From Chloroflexota bacterium (GTDB lineage Bacteria; Chloroflexota; Dehalococcoidia; SHYB01), in assembly GCA_016200725.1 (NCBI GenBank), contig JACQEE010000031.1, positions 1-5,578 of the forward strand: a DNA stretch of 5,578 bases. Reading direction: 5' to 3'. The position numbers and the translations under genes were made by a program. Of the stretch, positions 1-5,231 are shown one piece after another (position 1 is the first letter of the stretch; every line of letters begins with the position of its first letter). The notes under the pieces were generated by a model that worked only from the letters and a program-made list of their open reading frames with translations, was not told where the DNA came from and searched no databases.

Positions 1-23
1 CTGAGCGCAGCCGAAGGGAATCC
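1..23. repeat. Possible copy of a short interspersed CTGAGCG/CGAAGGG repeat
   Basis: The first bases read CTGAGCGCAGCCGAAGGG, with AATCC following. From memory, this closely resembles a short imperfect palindrome (CTGAGCG-nnn-CGAAGGG, reverse CCCTTCG...CGCTCAG) that is scattered between genes in many bacterial genomes, including Chloroflexota. It lies just downstream of the stop codon of the minus-strand MaoC gene, a typical place for such elements. Only one copy is in the window and it touches the left edge, so its boundaries and copy number cannot be judged here. Confidence 0.35.
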
Positions 24-44
24 ACGGACGGGCGGAGCGGACCG

Positions 45-461
45 TTAGGCGCTACCCACCACCACCGCCTCCGCCCGCACCGTCGTGACCTCTTCGCCCT
101 TCTGGTTGCGCGCCCACGCCGCGACCACCACGCGGCGTCGCCCGCCCTCCGGCGACACGCTCTCCACGCGACCGCCCGCTGTCAGCGTGTCGCCCAGGTA
201 GACCGGCCGCTTGAATGACACGTCCATCACCGAGCCGCGCCACATCGCCTCGCCGAAGAAGGCCACGCAGGCCTCCTGGATGTACGCCGCCGACAGTTGC
301 CCCGTCACCACCGGCGCCTTCATCCCCTGCCGCGCCGCGCTCTTCGGGTCCGAGTGCACCGGGTTCGTCCCCGCCCACTGTCGCGAGTACATCACCTCCG
401 CCGTCACCGTCCGCACGATCTCCGGTAGCGCCTGCCCCACGTCGTATCCATGCTTAGCCAT
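45..461 (-). CDS. MaoC-domain (hot-dog fold) dehydratase-like protein, 138 aa
   Basis: A single-domain hot-dog protein of the MaoC/(R)-hydratase type, the family that hydrates or dehydrates enoyl-CoA or acyl-ACP thioesters in the cytoplasm. The family signature is visible around residues 25-46, where Y25...A30-G31-T32-N33-P34-V35-H36 is followed by a conserved SDPKSA-like segment. A VVTGQLSAAYI stretch (residues 51-61) matches the central hot-dog helix. The length fits one domain. The His (H36) of the catalytic pair is present, but the position normally held by the catalytic Asp (five residues before the His) is Gly31. The ATG at 461-459 overlaps the TAA of the upstream gene by one base (TAATG), so translation is probably coupled. 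It is the last gene of a three-gene minus-strand operon with another MaoC-like gene, and may form a heteromer with it. The substrate is unknown. Confidence 0.85.
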   Translation of the reverse strand: MAKHGYDVGQALPEIVRTVTAEVMYSRQWAGTNPVHSDPKSAARQGMKAPVVTGQLSAAYIQEACVAFFGEAMWRGSVMDVSFKRPVYLGDTLTAGGRVESVSPEGGRRRVVVAAWARNQKGEEVTTVRAEAVVVGSA

Positions 462-1036
462 TAGGCTTTAGCCTCGCTAAACCAGGGCTCCTTCTCGAGC
501 GCCACTCGTAAGTCTGTTTTTACAAAGGACGGCGCGCGCCAAACATACTCCGCCGCCTTGGCCTTGCCTGCGGGGTCAAGGTTCTGAAGGTAGGCGATAG
601 CCGCGGCCACGGAGAACGCAGGCCTTCCGCACTCGCGGAAGTTCGACGTCAGAGCCGTCCATACAACGCTATCGATCTTCTTTGCCCGAGCCCAGGCCAC
701 AATGGCATTCTCCGGCTCATTTTGTTTGGGACCTGGTGCCTGTGCCCGGACGTCCATGTGACGGATGTTCTTGAGCGTCGTCCCCTCACGGATACGGAGA
801 TCGGAGACAGCATCGTTCATCGTAGTGCGTTTGCTGAGGCACCAAGCGACACGAGTAGGAGTTCCGTGTTCCTCATCGATGACGAGCGTCAAAGCTCCCA
901 ACCGCGATTTCTTCGAGACTCGCGAAAACTCAATCTTTAGAGTCGGCCCGTCGCACTCCCAGGTTTCATGCCATCGGTCGAATTCGGGATTGCTTTCCCA
1001 GAGTAGAGAGCCCCATCCGAGAAACGCGATTTTCAC
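461..1036 (-). CDS. Gamma-glutamylcyclotransferase-like protein, 191 aa, probably inserted
   Basis: The protein starts MKIAFLGWGSLLWE, which resembles the N-terminal glycine-rich YGSL-type loop of the gamma-glutamylcyclotransferase-like fold. This is followed by a DGPTLKIEFSRVS segment (residues 29-41), a TLVID strand (50-54), an LRIREGT motif (80-86), VVWTAL (124-129) and a C-terminal EYVWRAPSFVKTDLR block (163-177). I associate this pattern with uncharacterised GGCT-like proteins; no specific reaction can be assigned. There is no signal peptide or membrane segment. The GTG start at 1036-1034 is chosen because a full AAGGAGG ribosome-binding site (1047-1041) lies four bases upstream and family similarity begins exactly there. 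The frame stays open further upstream, but only as antisense overlap with the next gene. G+C counted by hand over 481-1020 is about 58%, against 73-80% in sampled lines of both flanking MaoC genes, suggesting acquisition. The fold call is moderately sure, the function unknown. Confidence 0.55.
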   Translation of the reverse strand: MKIAFLGWGSLLWESNPEFDRWHETWECDGPTLKIEFSRVSKKSRLGALTLVIDEEHGTPTRVAWCLSKRTTMNDAVSDLRIREGTTLKNIRHMDVRAQAPGPKQNEPENAIVAWARAKKIDSVVWTALTSNFRECGRPAFSVAAAIAYLQNLDPAGKAKAAEYVWRAPSFVKTDLRVALEKEPWFSEAKA

Positions 1037-1040
1037 TGTT

Positions 1041-1047
1041 CCTCCTT
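1041..1047 (-). promoter_or_regulatory. Strong ribosome-binding site deciding a GTG start
   Basis: On the minus strand AAGGAGG is followed by four bases (AACA) and GTG. No ATG is available in frame at this position, so this seven-base match to the anti-Shine-Dalgarno sequence fixes the start of the GGCT-like gene at 1036. Confidence 0.75.
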
Positions 1048-1125
1048 GACCCTTCCCTCGCGAATCCACAATCAATTTGAGTCTTGTTCTTCTTAGTGCC
1101 GTTGTGCCGTGGTGGTTGCCCTCTC

Positions 1126-1581
1126 TTATTCTTTCCCCGGCGGCACAGCGTACTCCTTCTCCTCGTGCAGCAGGTGCGCCCCCGTCTCCGCGTCGTAGGC
1201 GTCCACCACCATCGAGATGTAGCGCCGGCCGCGACGCTCGAACTTGCCCGTCAGCCGCCCTTTGAAGCGCACGACCGTCCCCGCCACCGCGGGCGCCAGC
1301 GTCTCCGTCCGGTTGCGCGTGTTCAGGAAGCCCATCATGCGCCCCATCGAGTCCGTCAACTGCGACCCCAGCCGCGACAGCAACAGCGGCGGCGCTACCG
1401 GCGGCCCGAAGGGCGACCCCCGCTGCGTGTACCACGTGTTCGCATCCTGCGACATATCCGCGTACCACGCGATCAGCGGGAACGTGATTGCGACATCCCA
1501 CTCGCGCCCCCACCCCTCGTGCAGGTCCTCCCACGTCAGCGGGTGCCAGTTCAGCGGATGCCAGGCGATTTCTACTTTCAT
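1126..1581 (-). CDS. MaoC/FAS1-type dehydratase-like hot-dog protein, 151 aa
   Basis: First gene of the minus-strand operon. It resembles the N-terminal half of MaoC-like or FAS1-type dehydratases: a long entry segment with WHPLTWEDLHEGW (residues 12-24), the helix ITFPLIAWYADMS (32-44), then S44-Q45-D46-A47-N48-T49-W50-Y51. This aligns with the family's S/T-G-D-x-N-P-x-H signature. D46 and N48 are kept, while the catalytic His is replaced by Y51. C-terminal strands (GTVVRFKGRLTGKFERRGRRYISMVVDAYD split over residues 101-130) fit the hot-dog sheet. The ATG at 1581 has AGGAG (1593-1589) seven bases upstream. A second MaoC gene with the opposite residue loss lies two genes downstream, so a heteromeric hydratase is plausible. 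Substrate and activity are not known; the family call is fairly sure. Confidence 0.75.
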   Translation of the reverse strand: MKVEIAWHPLNWHPLTWEDLHEGWGREWDVAITFPLIAWYADMSQDANTWYTQRGSPFGPPVAPPLLLSRLGSQLTDSMGRMMGFLNTRNRTETLAPAVAGTVVRFKGRLTGKFERRGRRYISMVVDAYDAETGAHLLHEEKEYAVPPGKE

Positions 1582-1698
1582 CGATGCACTCCTGCGACGC
1601 GCAGGGTAACACGAGACAGCCCTGCAAGCACAGCCGAGGCCCTTCCCCCTCGTGCTACCATTGCGCCGAACCGCGCACCCACTCGCCAGGAGGCACCC
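1582..1698. promoter_or_regulatory. Divergent promoter region between the MaoC operon and the dehydrogenase
   Basis: This 117-base gap must hold the start signals for both directions. On the plus strand TGCTACCAT (1653-1661) has the form of an extended -10 element, about 38 bases before the dehydrogenase start, but no good -35 is seen upstream of it. AGGAGG (1688-1693), five bases before the ATG at 1699, is the dehydrogenase ribosome-binding site. On the minus strand I see no convincing -10/-35 pair, only the AGGAG at 1593-1589. Confidence 0.35.
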
Positions 1699-2653
1699 AT
1701 GAAAGCCGCCGTGCTGCACGCCGCCAAGACGCCGCTCAAGGTCGAGGACCTCGACATCAACGAGCCCGGCCCCGGCGAAGTGCTCGTCAAGATGATGGCC
1801 AGCGGCGTCTGCCACTCCGACTGGCACGTCGTGAAAGGCGAATGGGGCAACGTCTCGCTGCCCGCCGTGCTCGGCCACGAAGGCGCCGGCATCGTTGAGG
1901 CGATCGGCCCGGCGGTCACCCGCGTCAAGAAGGGCGACCACGTCATCCTCTCGTGGAAGTCCAACTGCGGCACCTGCGAGGCCTGCCAGAACGGCTACCC
2001 CAACCTCTGCGAGAAGTCGCCCGCGCCGCAGCGCGCGCGCTTCCACGGCACCAACAAGACGCTCTACTCCATGGCCGATCTCGGCACCTTCGGCTCCTAC
2101 TCCGTCATCCGCGAAGAGGCCGCCGTCCCCATGGACAAGGATATCCCCTTCGAGCAGGCCGCCCTGGTCGGCTGCGGCGTCACCACCGGCGTTGGCCGAC
2201 CTGCTCGACAACAAACTCGCCATGGCCAAGGAGTTCGGCGCGACGCACACAGTCAACTCGAAGCGCGACGACCCCGTCGCCAAGATCAAGGAACTCACCG
2301 GCGGCAAGGGCGTCCACTATGGGTTCGAGGCCATCGGCCTCGTCCCGGAGCCTTTCCTGCAGAGCATCCTCTGCACCCGCCGCCGCGGCATCACTACGTG
2401 GGTCGGCCACGCCCCGCTGAAGACGCCTGTCACCATCGACGCGCGCGACCTCATCCTCGAGAAGACCGTCATCGGCTCGATGTACGGCACCGCCCGCCCT
2501 TATGTCGACTTCCCGCGCCTGCTCACCCTCTACAAGACCGGCAAGTTGAAACTCGATGAACTGATCACCAAGCGCGTCAAACTCCACGAAGTGAACGACG
2601 CCTTCGACGCCCTCTCCAAAGGCCTCGTTGCCCGCAGCGTGATCCAGTACTAG
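1699..2653 (+). pseudogene. Zinc-dependent alcohol dehydrogenase (MDR family), internal deletion and frameshift
   Basis: This encodes a medium-chain zinc alcohol dehydrogenase of the class III-like/AdhC type, which would oxidise alcohols or reduce aldehydes with NAD(P). From ATG 1699 the frame gives 166 good residues. They include the catalytic zinc ligands C38 (GVCHSD), H60-E61 (GHEGAG) and C159 (VGCGVTTG), and the structural zinc cysteines C90, C93, C96 and C104. At about 2195 the reading frame must move by one base: the C-terminal half (DLLDNKLAMAKEFGATHTVN to SVIQY) is in the other frame and ends at TAG 2651-2653. About 40 residues expected between TTGVG and DLLDNK are missing, including the GxGxxG dinucleotide-binding motif. 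The two pieces total about 318 residues against a usual 360 or so. Translation as written continues out of frame to a stop ending at 2559, giving 286 aa with no cofactor site. A real deletion or an assembly error would both explain this. Confidence 0.85.
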
Positions 2654-2700
2654 CAGAGCGCCGGACATGATGGAGGGCGAACCGTTACCTCTGTTTTTCG

Positions 2701-2730
2701 TTGACAATAGCAGGCGTACACCTGTACAAT
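2701..2730 (+). promoter_or_regulatory. Near-consensus sigma-70-type promoter of the rpsP operon
   Basis: A perfect TTGACA -35 (2701-2706), an 18-base spacer and a TACAAT -10 (2725-2730, one mismatch to TATAAT) lie 43 bases before the rpsP start. Transcription would begin near 2737, giving a leader of about 37 bases. This is the strongest promoter in the window, as expected for a ribosomal-protein operon. Confidence 0.85.
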
Positions 2731-2756
2731 CGCGACTGGCCCTGTTTGCTCTCCCT

Positions 2757-2762
2757 GGAGGA
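2757..2762 (+). promoter_or_regulatory. rpsP ribosome-binding site
   Basis: GGAGGA lies 11 bases before the ATG at 2774. The spacing is slightly long but this is the only purine-rich match, and the encoded N-terminus MLRIRL agrees with the family start. Confidence 0.7.
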
Positions 2763-2773
2763 CTGCTTCCGTT

Positions 2774-3016
2774 ATGCTTCGCATCCGCTTACGGCGCACC
2801 GGCGCAAAAAAGGCCCCTAGTTACCGCATCGTCGTGGCTGACATCACCAGCCCTCGCGACGGCAAGTTCAAGGAAATCATCGGCACCTACAACCCGATGC
2901 CGAACCCGCCCGCGGTCCAGCTGAACGAAGAGCGCGCAGCCTACTGGCTCAAGGTGGGCGCCCAGCCCTCCGAAGCCGTGGCCCGCTTCCTGAAGCAGCG
3001 CAGCCTCATCAAGTAA
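2774..3016 (+). CDS. rpsP: Small ribosomal subunit protein bS16
   Basis: A component of the 30S ribosomal subunit that binds 16S rRNA and helps its 5' domain fold during assembly. The 80-residue product has the family hallmarks from the first residue: MLRIRLRRTGAKKAPSYRIV with the basic G-A-K-K-x-P-x-Y stretch (residues 10-17), VVAD (20-23), a PRDGKFKEIIGTYNP block (27-41), and the C-terminal region Y57-W58-L59-K60-x-G62-A63-Q64-P65-S66 that is typical of bS16. The length is normal. It is the first gene of the plus-strand housekeeping block, with its own strong promoter, and is followed after 12 bases by khpA and then rimM, the usual bacterial order. Nothing is odd in the sequence. Confidence 0.98.
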   Translation: MLRIRLRRTGAKKAPSYRIVVADITSPRDGKFKEIIGTYNPMPNPPAVQLNEERAAYWLKVGAQPSEAVARFLKQRSLIK

Positions 3017-3028
3017 CGGCCGGCTCGC

Positions 3029-3259
3029 ATGAAAGAGCTCATCGAGTACATCGCCAAGTCGATCACCGACAACCCGGACGCGGTGAAGGTGACCGAGTCC
3101 ACGGACGAAGAAGGCCGCGTCGTCATCCGCCTCGAAGTCGCCCAGGAAGACAAGGGCAAGGTCATCGGCCGCCAGGGCCGCGTCGTCCAGGCCATGCGCA
3201 CCCTCCTCCGCGTAGCCGCCGTCAAAAAGGGCGCCCGCGTCAACCTCGAGATCCCCTAG
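3029..3259 (+). CDS. khpA: KH-domain RNA-binding protein KhpA
   Basis: A small (76 aa) single KH-domain protein found next to rpsP and rimM in many bacteria. In Gram-positive species the family acts as an RNA chaperone, usually with KhpB (Jag), and influences cell elongation and division. The RNA-binding loop is clear: GKVIGRQGR at residues 43-51 carries the G-x-x-G motif (G47-R48-Q49-G50), preceded by the strand VVIRLEVA (31-38) and followed by the helix VVQAMRTLLRVAAVKKG. The N-terminal MKELIEYIAKSITDNPDAV matches the usual family start. The gene begins 12 bases after rpsP ends, with no clear Shine-Dalgarno sequence (only GGCCGG), so it probably depends on the shared transcript and coupled translation. 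KhpB is not in the window. Confidence 0.94.
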   Translation: MKELIEYIAKSITDNPDAVKVTESTDEEGRVVIRLEVAQEDKGKVIGRQGRVVQAMRTLLRVAAVKKGARVNLEIP

Positions 3260-3290
3260 CCCGTCGCCTCGCAGACCTCTCGCTGCCTCC

Positions 3291-3836
3291 ATGCCGCCTG
3301 CCACGCCCGCCAAGCGACCGAAGCGTTCCGCCACCAAGGCCAAGCCCCAGGAGTTCGTCCAGGTCGGCCGCATCCTGCGCCCCTGGGGCCTCCAGGGCAT
3401 GATGCGCATCGAGCAGCAGAGCGACAACCCGGAGCGTTTCAAGCCCGGCGCGCGCCTCTACATCGGTGGTGAACCATACACCGTCGAGCGCAACCGCCTG
3501 CGCTTCGATAAGCGCCTCATCAAGGTGGAAGGCATCGACACTCCTGAGGACGCGCGCACGCTCGCCGGCGCCATCATCGAGGTGCCCCTCGACGAGATGC
3601 CCGAGCCGCCCGAAGGCCGCTACTACCACTACCATCTGCTGGGCATGAAAGTCGTCACGACGCAGGGTGAGGCACTGGGCGAGATCGTCGAAATCATGCC
3701 CACGCGCGCCAACACCGTCTTCATCGTGAAAGGCCCCCGAGGCGAGGTGCTCATCCCCTCGATCGCCGATGTCGTGAAGCAGGTGGACATCAAGAGCGGC
3801 GTGATGACCATCGAAGTGCTGCCAGGGCTGCTGTAA
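3291..3836 (+). CDS. rimM: Ribosome maturation factor RimM
   Basis: A 30S-assembly factor that binds protein uS19 and helps mature the 3' (head) domain of 16S rRNA. The N-terminal RimM beta-barrel begins at VQVGRILRPWGLQGMMRI (residues 23-40), the classic G-x-I-x-x-x-x-G-L-x-G pattern. The C-terminal PRC-barrel starts at YYHYHLLGMKVV (111-122) and ends with VLIPSIADVVKQVD (153-166) and the LPGLL tail. The 181 aa length is normal. The first 20 residues (PPATPAKRPKRSATKAKPQ) are a basic, Pro/Ala-rich extension before the domain. The ATG at 3291 is the first in frame, but no ribosome-binding site precedes it, so the extension should be treated with slight caution. It is third in the rpsP operon after a 31-base gap. 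The usual next genes, trmD and rplS, are absent. Confidence 0.97.
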   Translation: MPPATPAKRPKRSATKAKPQEFVQVGRILRPWGLQGMMRIEQQSDNPERFKPGARLYIGGEPYTVERNRLRFDKRLIKVEGIDTPEDARTLAGAIIEVPLDEMPEPPEGRYYHYHLLGMKVVTTQGEALGEIVEIMPTRANTVFIVKGPRGEVLIPSIADVVKQVDIKSGVMTIEVLPGLL

Positions 3837-3861
3837 CACCGTCTACGCGCCGTGCTAGAAT
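3833..3861 (+). promoter_or_regulatory. Likely promoter of yebC, overlapping the rimM stop
   Basis: An extended -10 element TGCTAGAAT (3853-3861; -10 TAGAAT at 3856-3861) lies 17 bases after GTAACA (3833-3838), a four-of-six match to TTGACA that covers the rimM stop codon. Predicted transcription starts near 3868, leaving a leader of about 25 bases that includes AAAGGG (3881-3886), the ribosome-binding site of the ATG at 3893. The spacing and the extended TG support the call; the weak -35 limits it. Confidence 0.55.
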
Positions 3862-3892
3862 CTGACTGCCCTCACCTCGCAAAGGGATAACC

Positions 3893-4639
3893 ATGTCCGG
3901 TCACTCAAAGTGGTCGCAGATCAAGCGCAAGAAGGGCGTCATCGACGCCAAGCGCGGGCAGATCTTCACCAAGATGGCCCGCGAAATCATGATTGCCACC
4001 CGCGCGGGCGGCAGCGGCGACCCCGCAGCCAACTTCCGCCTCCGCCTCGCCATTCAGCGCGCGAAGGACGTCAACATGCCTGCCGACAACATCGAGCGGG
4101 CGATCAAGAAGGGCTCCGGCGAAGGCCAGGCGGACGCGATGGCCGAGATCTCTTACGAGGGCTATGCCCCCGGCGGCGCGGCCATCTTCGTCGAAGCGAT
4201 GACCGACAACAAGAACCGCACCGCATCCGAAGTGCGTCGCGTCTTCACCCGGCACGGCGGCAACCTTGGCGAGTCCGGCTCCGTCGCCTGGCTCTTCCAG
4301 AACACGGGAGTCGTCGCCGCCGACTCGCCCCCCGGCAAGGCCGAGGACATCGCTCTCGCCGCCATCGACGCCGGCGCCGACGATGTGAAGACCGACGGCG
4401 ATAGCCTCGAAGTCTACGTCGCCCCGCAGCAACTCGAGAACGTCCGCAAGGCGATCGAACGCGCGGGCGCCAAGATCAGCACCGCCGAACTCCAGATGGT
4501 CCCCAAGACCACCATCCCCGTCGAAGGCGGCACGGCGATGCAGGCCCTCCACCTCCTCGAAGGTCTCGACGAACTCGACGACGTGCAAAAGGTCTACACC
4601 AACGCCGAGTTCCCCCAGGCCGTCCTCGCGCAAGCCTAG
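3893..4639 (+). CDS. yebC: YebC/PmpR (TACO1) family protein
   Basis: A conserved cytoplasmic protein long annotated as a transcriptional regulator (PmpR) and, more recently, linked to translation, as is its mitochondrial homologue TACO1. The product is 248 aa, the usual length. The N-terminus MSGHSKWSQIKRKKGVIDAKRG is a near-exact family signature, followed by the helical domain FTKMAREIMIATRAGG (residues 25-40) and NFRLRLAIQRAKDVNMPADN (47-66). The family motifs EGYAPGG (89-95), EAMTDNKNRT (101-110) and GGNLGESGSVAWLF (122-135) are intact. The ATG at 3893 follows AAAGGG with a six-base gap. It sits between rimM and ruvC; yebC next to ruvC-ruvA is a widespread arrangement. It probably has its own promoter and may read through into ruvC, whose start is 70 bases downstream. 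Confidence 0.98.
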   Translation: MSGHSKWSQIKRKKGVIDAKRGQIFTKMAREIMIATRAGGSGDPAANFRLRLAIQRAKDVNMPADNIERAIKKGSGEGQADAMAEISYEGYAPGGAAIFVEAMTDNKNRTASEVRRVFTRHGGNLGESGSVAWLFQNTGVVAADSPPGKAEDIALAAIDAGADDVKTDGDSLEVYVAPQQLENVRKAIERAGAKISTAELQMVPKTTIPVEGGTAMQALHLLEGLDELDDVQKVYTNAEFPQAVLAQA

Positions 4640-4666
4640 CCTGCCATCTCCCCCATGCCCGTGCGC

Positions 4667-4708
4667 CCTCGCTGCCGTATAATGGCGGCACCTCGGAGGG
4701 CAGCGAGG
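4667..4708 (+). repeat. Perfect 10-base inverted repeat flanking the ruvC -10 box
   Basis: CCTCGCTGCC (4667-4676) and its exact reverse complement GGCAGCGAGG (4699-4708) are separated by 22 bases. The gap contains the TATAAT (4678-4683), and the right arm covers the end of the GGAGGG ribosome-binding site and stops one base before the GTG of ruvC. In RNA reading through from yebC this could fold as a hairpin around the start site; in DNA the arms could be an operator. The arm identity is read directly; the function is inference. Confidence 0.6.
4678..4700 (+). promoter_or_regulatory. ruvC promoter -10 (TATAAT) and ribosome-binding site
   Basis: A perfect TATAAT at 4678-4683 would start transcription near 4690, with GGAGGG (4695-4700) as ribosome-binding site nine bases before the GTG at 4710. 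The matching -35 is poor (about ATGCCC at 4655-4660), so the promoter may be weak or need an activator. Confidence 0.55.
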
Positions 4709-4709
4709 C

Positions 4710-5231
4710 GTGCGCGTCCTTGGCGTTGACCCCGGAACTATCGTCACCGGCTTTGGCGTAATCGAGGACGCCGGCGGGGAAGCGCGCCTCGTCGAGTGCG
4801 GCGTCATCCGCGCTCCAGCCAAACAGCCCATCGAACGCCGCCTGCTCCTCATCTACGAAGGCCTCTTGAATCTCGTGACGCGCCATCGCCCCGACGCCGT
4901 CGCCGTCGAGGAGCCGTTCGTGGTCCACGCGCCCCGCAACGCCGCGATGGCTGTCGGCGAGGCGCGCGCGATGGCCCTGCTCGCTGCGGCACAGCGCGGA
5001 CTGGCCATCTCGCAATACCCGCCGGCCCGCGTGCGCTCCACCGTCGCCAACTATGGCGCGGGCGATAAGGAGCAAGTCCGCTTGGCCCTAACGCTCCAAC
5101 TCGGCGTCGACCTCAACGCCTATCCGCTCGACGCCACCGATGCGCTCGCCGTGGCGCTCTGCCATCTCCGCCACGTAGCGCTCGACGCCATGATGGGCAG
5201 CGAGCGCGTCAGCGCGAGAGGTCGCCGATGA
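4710..5231 (+). CDS. ruvC: Holliday junction resolvase RuvC
   Basis: The endonuclease that cuts four-way Holliday junctions, acting with RuvA and RuvB at the end of homologous recombination and repair. It is a 173-residue RNase H-fold protein, the usual length. The four acidic catalytic residues are visible: D7 in GVDPGT, E67 in AVEEPF (E68 adjacent), and D141 and D144 in DATDALAVALCH. The N-terminal VLGVDPGTIVTGFGVIE and the RNAAMAVGEARA helix (76-87) are family features. The start is GTG at 4710, chosen because MRVLGVDPG begins exactly as in the family and GGAGGG lies nine bases upstream. The TGA overlaps the ruvA ATG (ATGA), so the two are co-translated. A separate TATAAT lies in front of it. 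Confidence 0.98.
   Translation: MRVLGVDPGTIVTGFGVIEDAGGEARLVECGVIRAPAKQPIERRLLLIYEGLLNLVTRHRPDAVAVEEPFVVHAPRNAAMAVGEARAMALLAAAQRGLAISQYPPARVRSTVANYGAGDKEQVRLALTLQLGVDLNAYPLDATDALAVALCHLRHVALDAMMGSERVSARGRR

Noticed and set aside
722..1049. Plus-strand short open frames opposite the GGCT-like gene
   Set aside because: No ribosome-binding sites or recognisable motifs, and the opposite strand holds a convincing gene.
1037..1627. Long upstream extension of the GGCT-like reading frame, overlapping the MaoC-like gene in antiphase
   Set aside because: The extension has Gly/Ala/Arg/Val-rich low-complexity translation typical of a shadow frame in GC-rich DNA, and a strong ribosome-binding site sets the real start at 1036.
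1582..1698. Possible minus-strand promoter for the MaoC operon (TTGCAG and TACCCT)
   Set aside because: The spacing between the two elements is only 13 bases and both match poorly, so no specific promoter is called in this direction.
2358..2375. Seven-base inverted repeat TGCAGAG-CATC-CTCTGCA
   Set aside because: It lies inside the well-conserved coding region of the dehydrogenase (FLQSILCTRR) and is short enough to arise by chance; no nearby gene start or end gives it a role.
2654..2698. Possible intrinsic terminator after the dehydrogenase: CAGAG (2654-2658) and CTCTG (2689-2693) followed by TTTTT
   Set aside because: The stem is only five pairs, with a 30-base loop and few internal pairs; it is too weak to call, although the T run just before the rpsP -35 is suggestive.
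3905..4852. Long minus-strand open frame (315 codons) opposite yebC
   Set aside because: It is the mirror of a highly conserved gene; its translation is Gly/Asp/Val/Leu-rich with no domain, as expected from the GC-skewed third positions of yebC.
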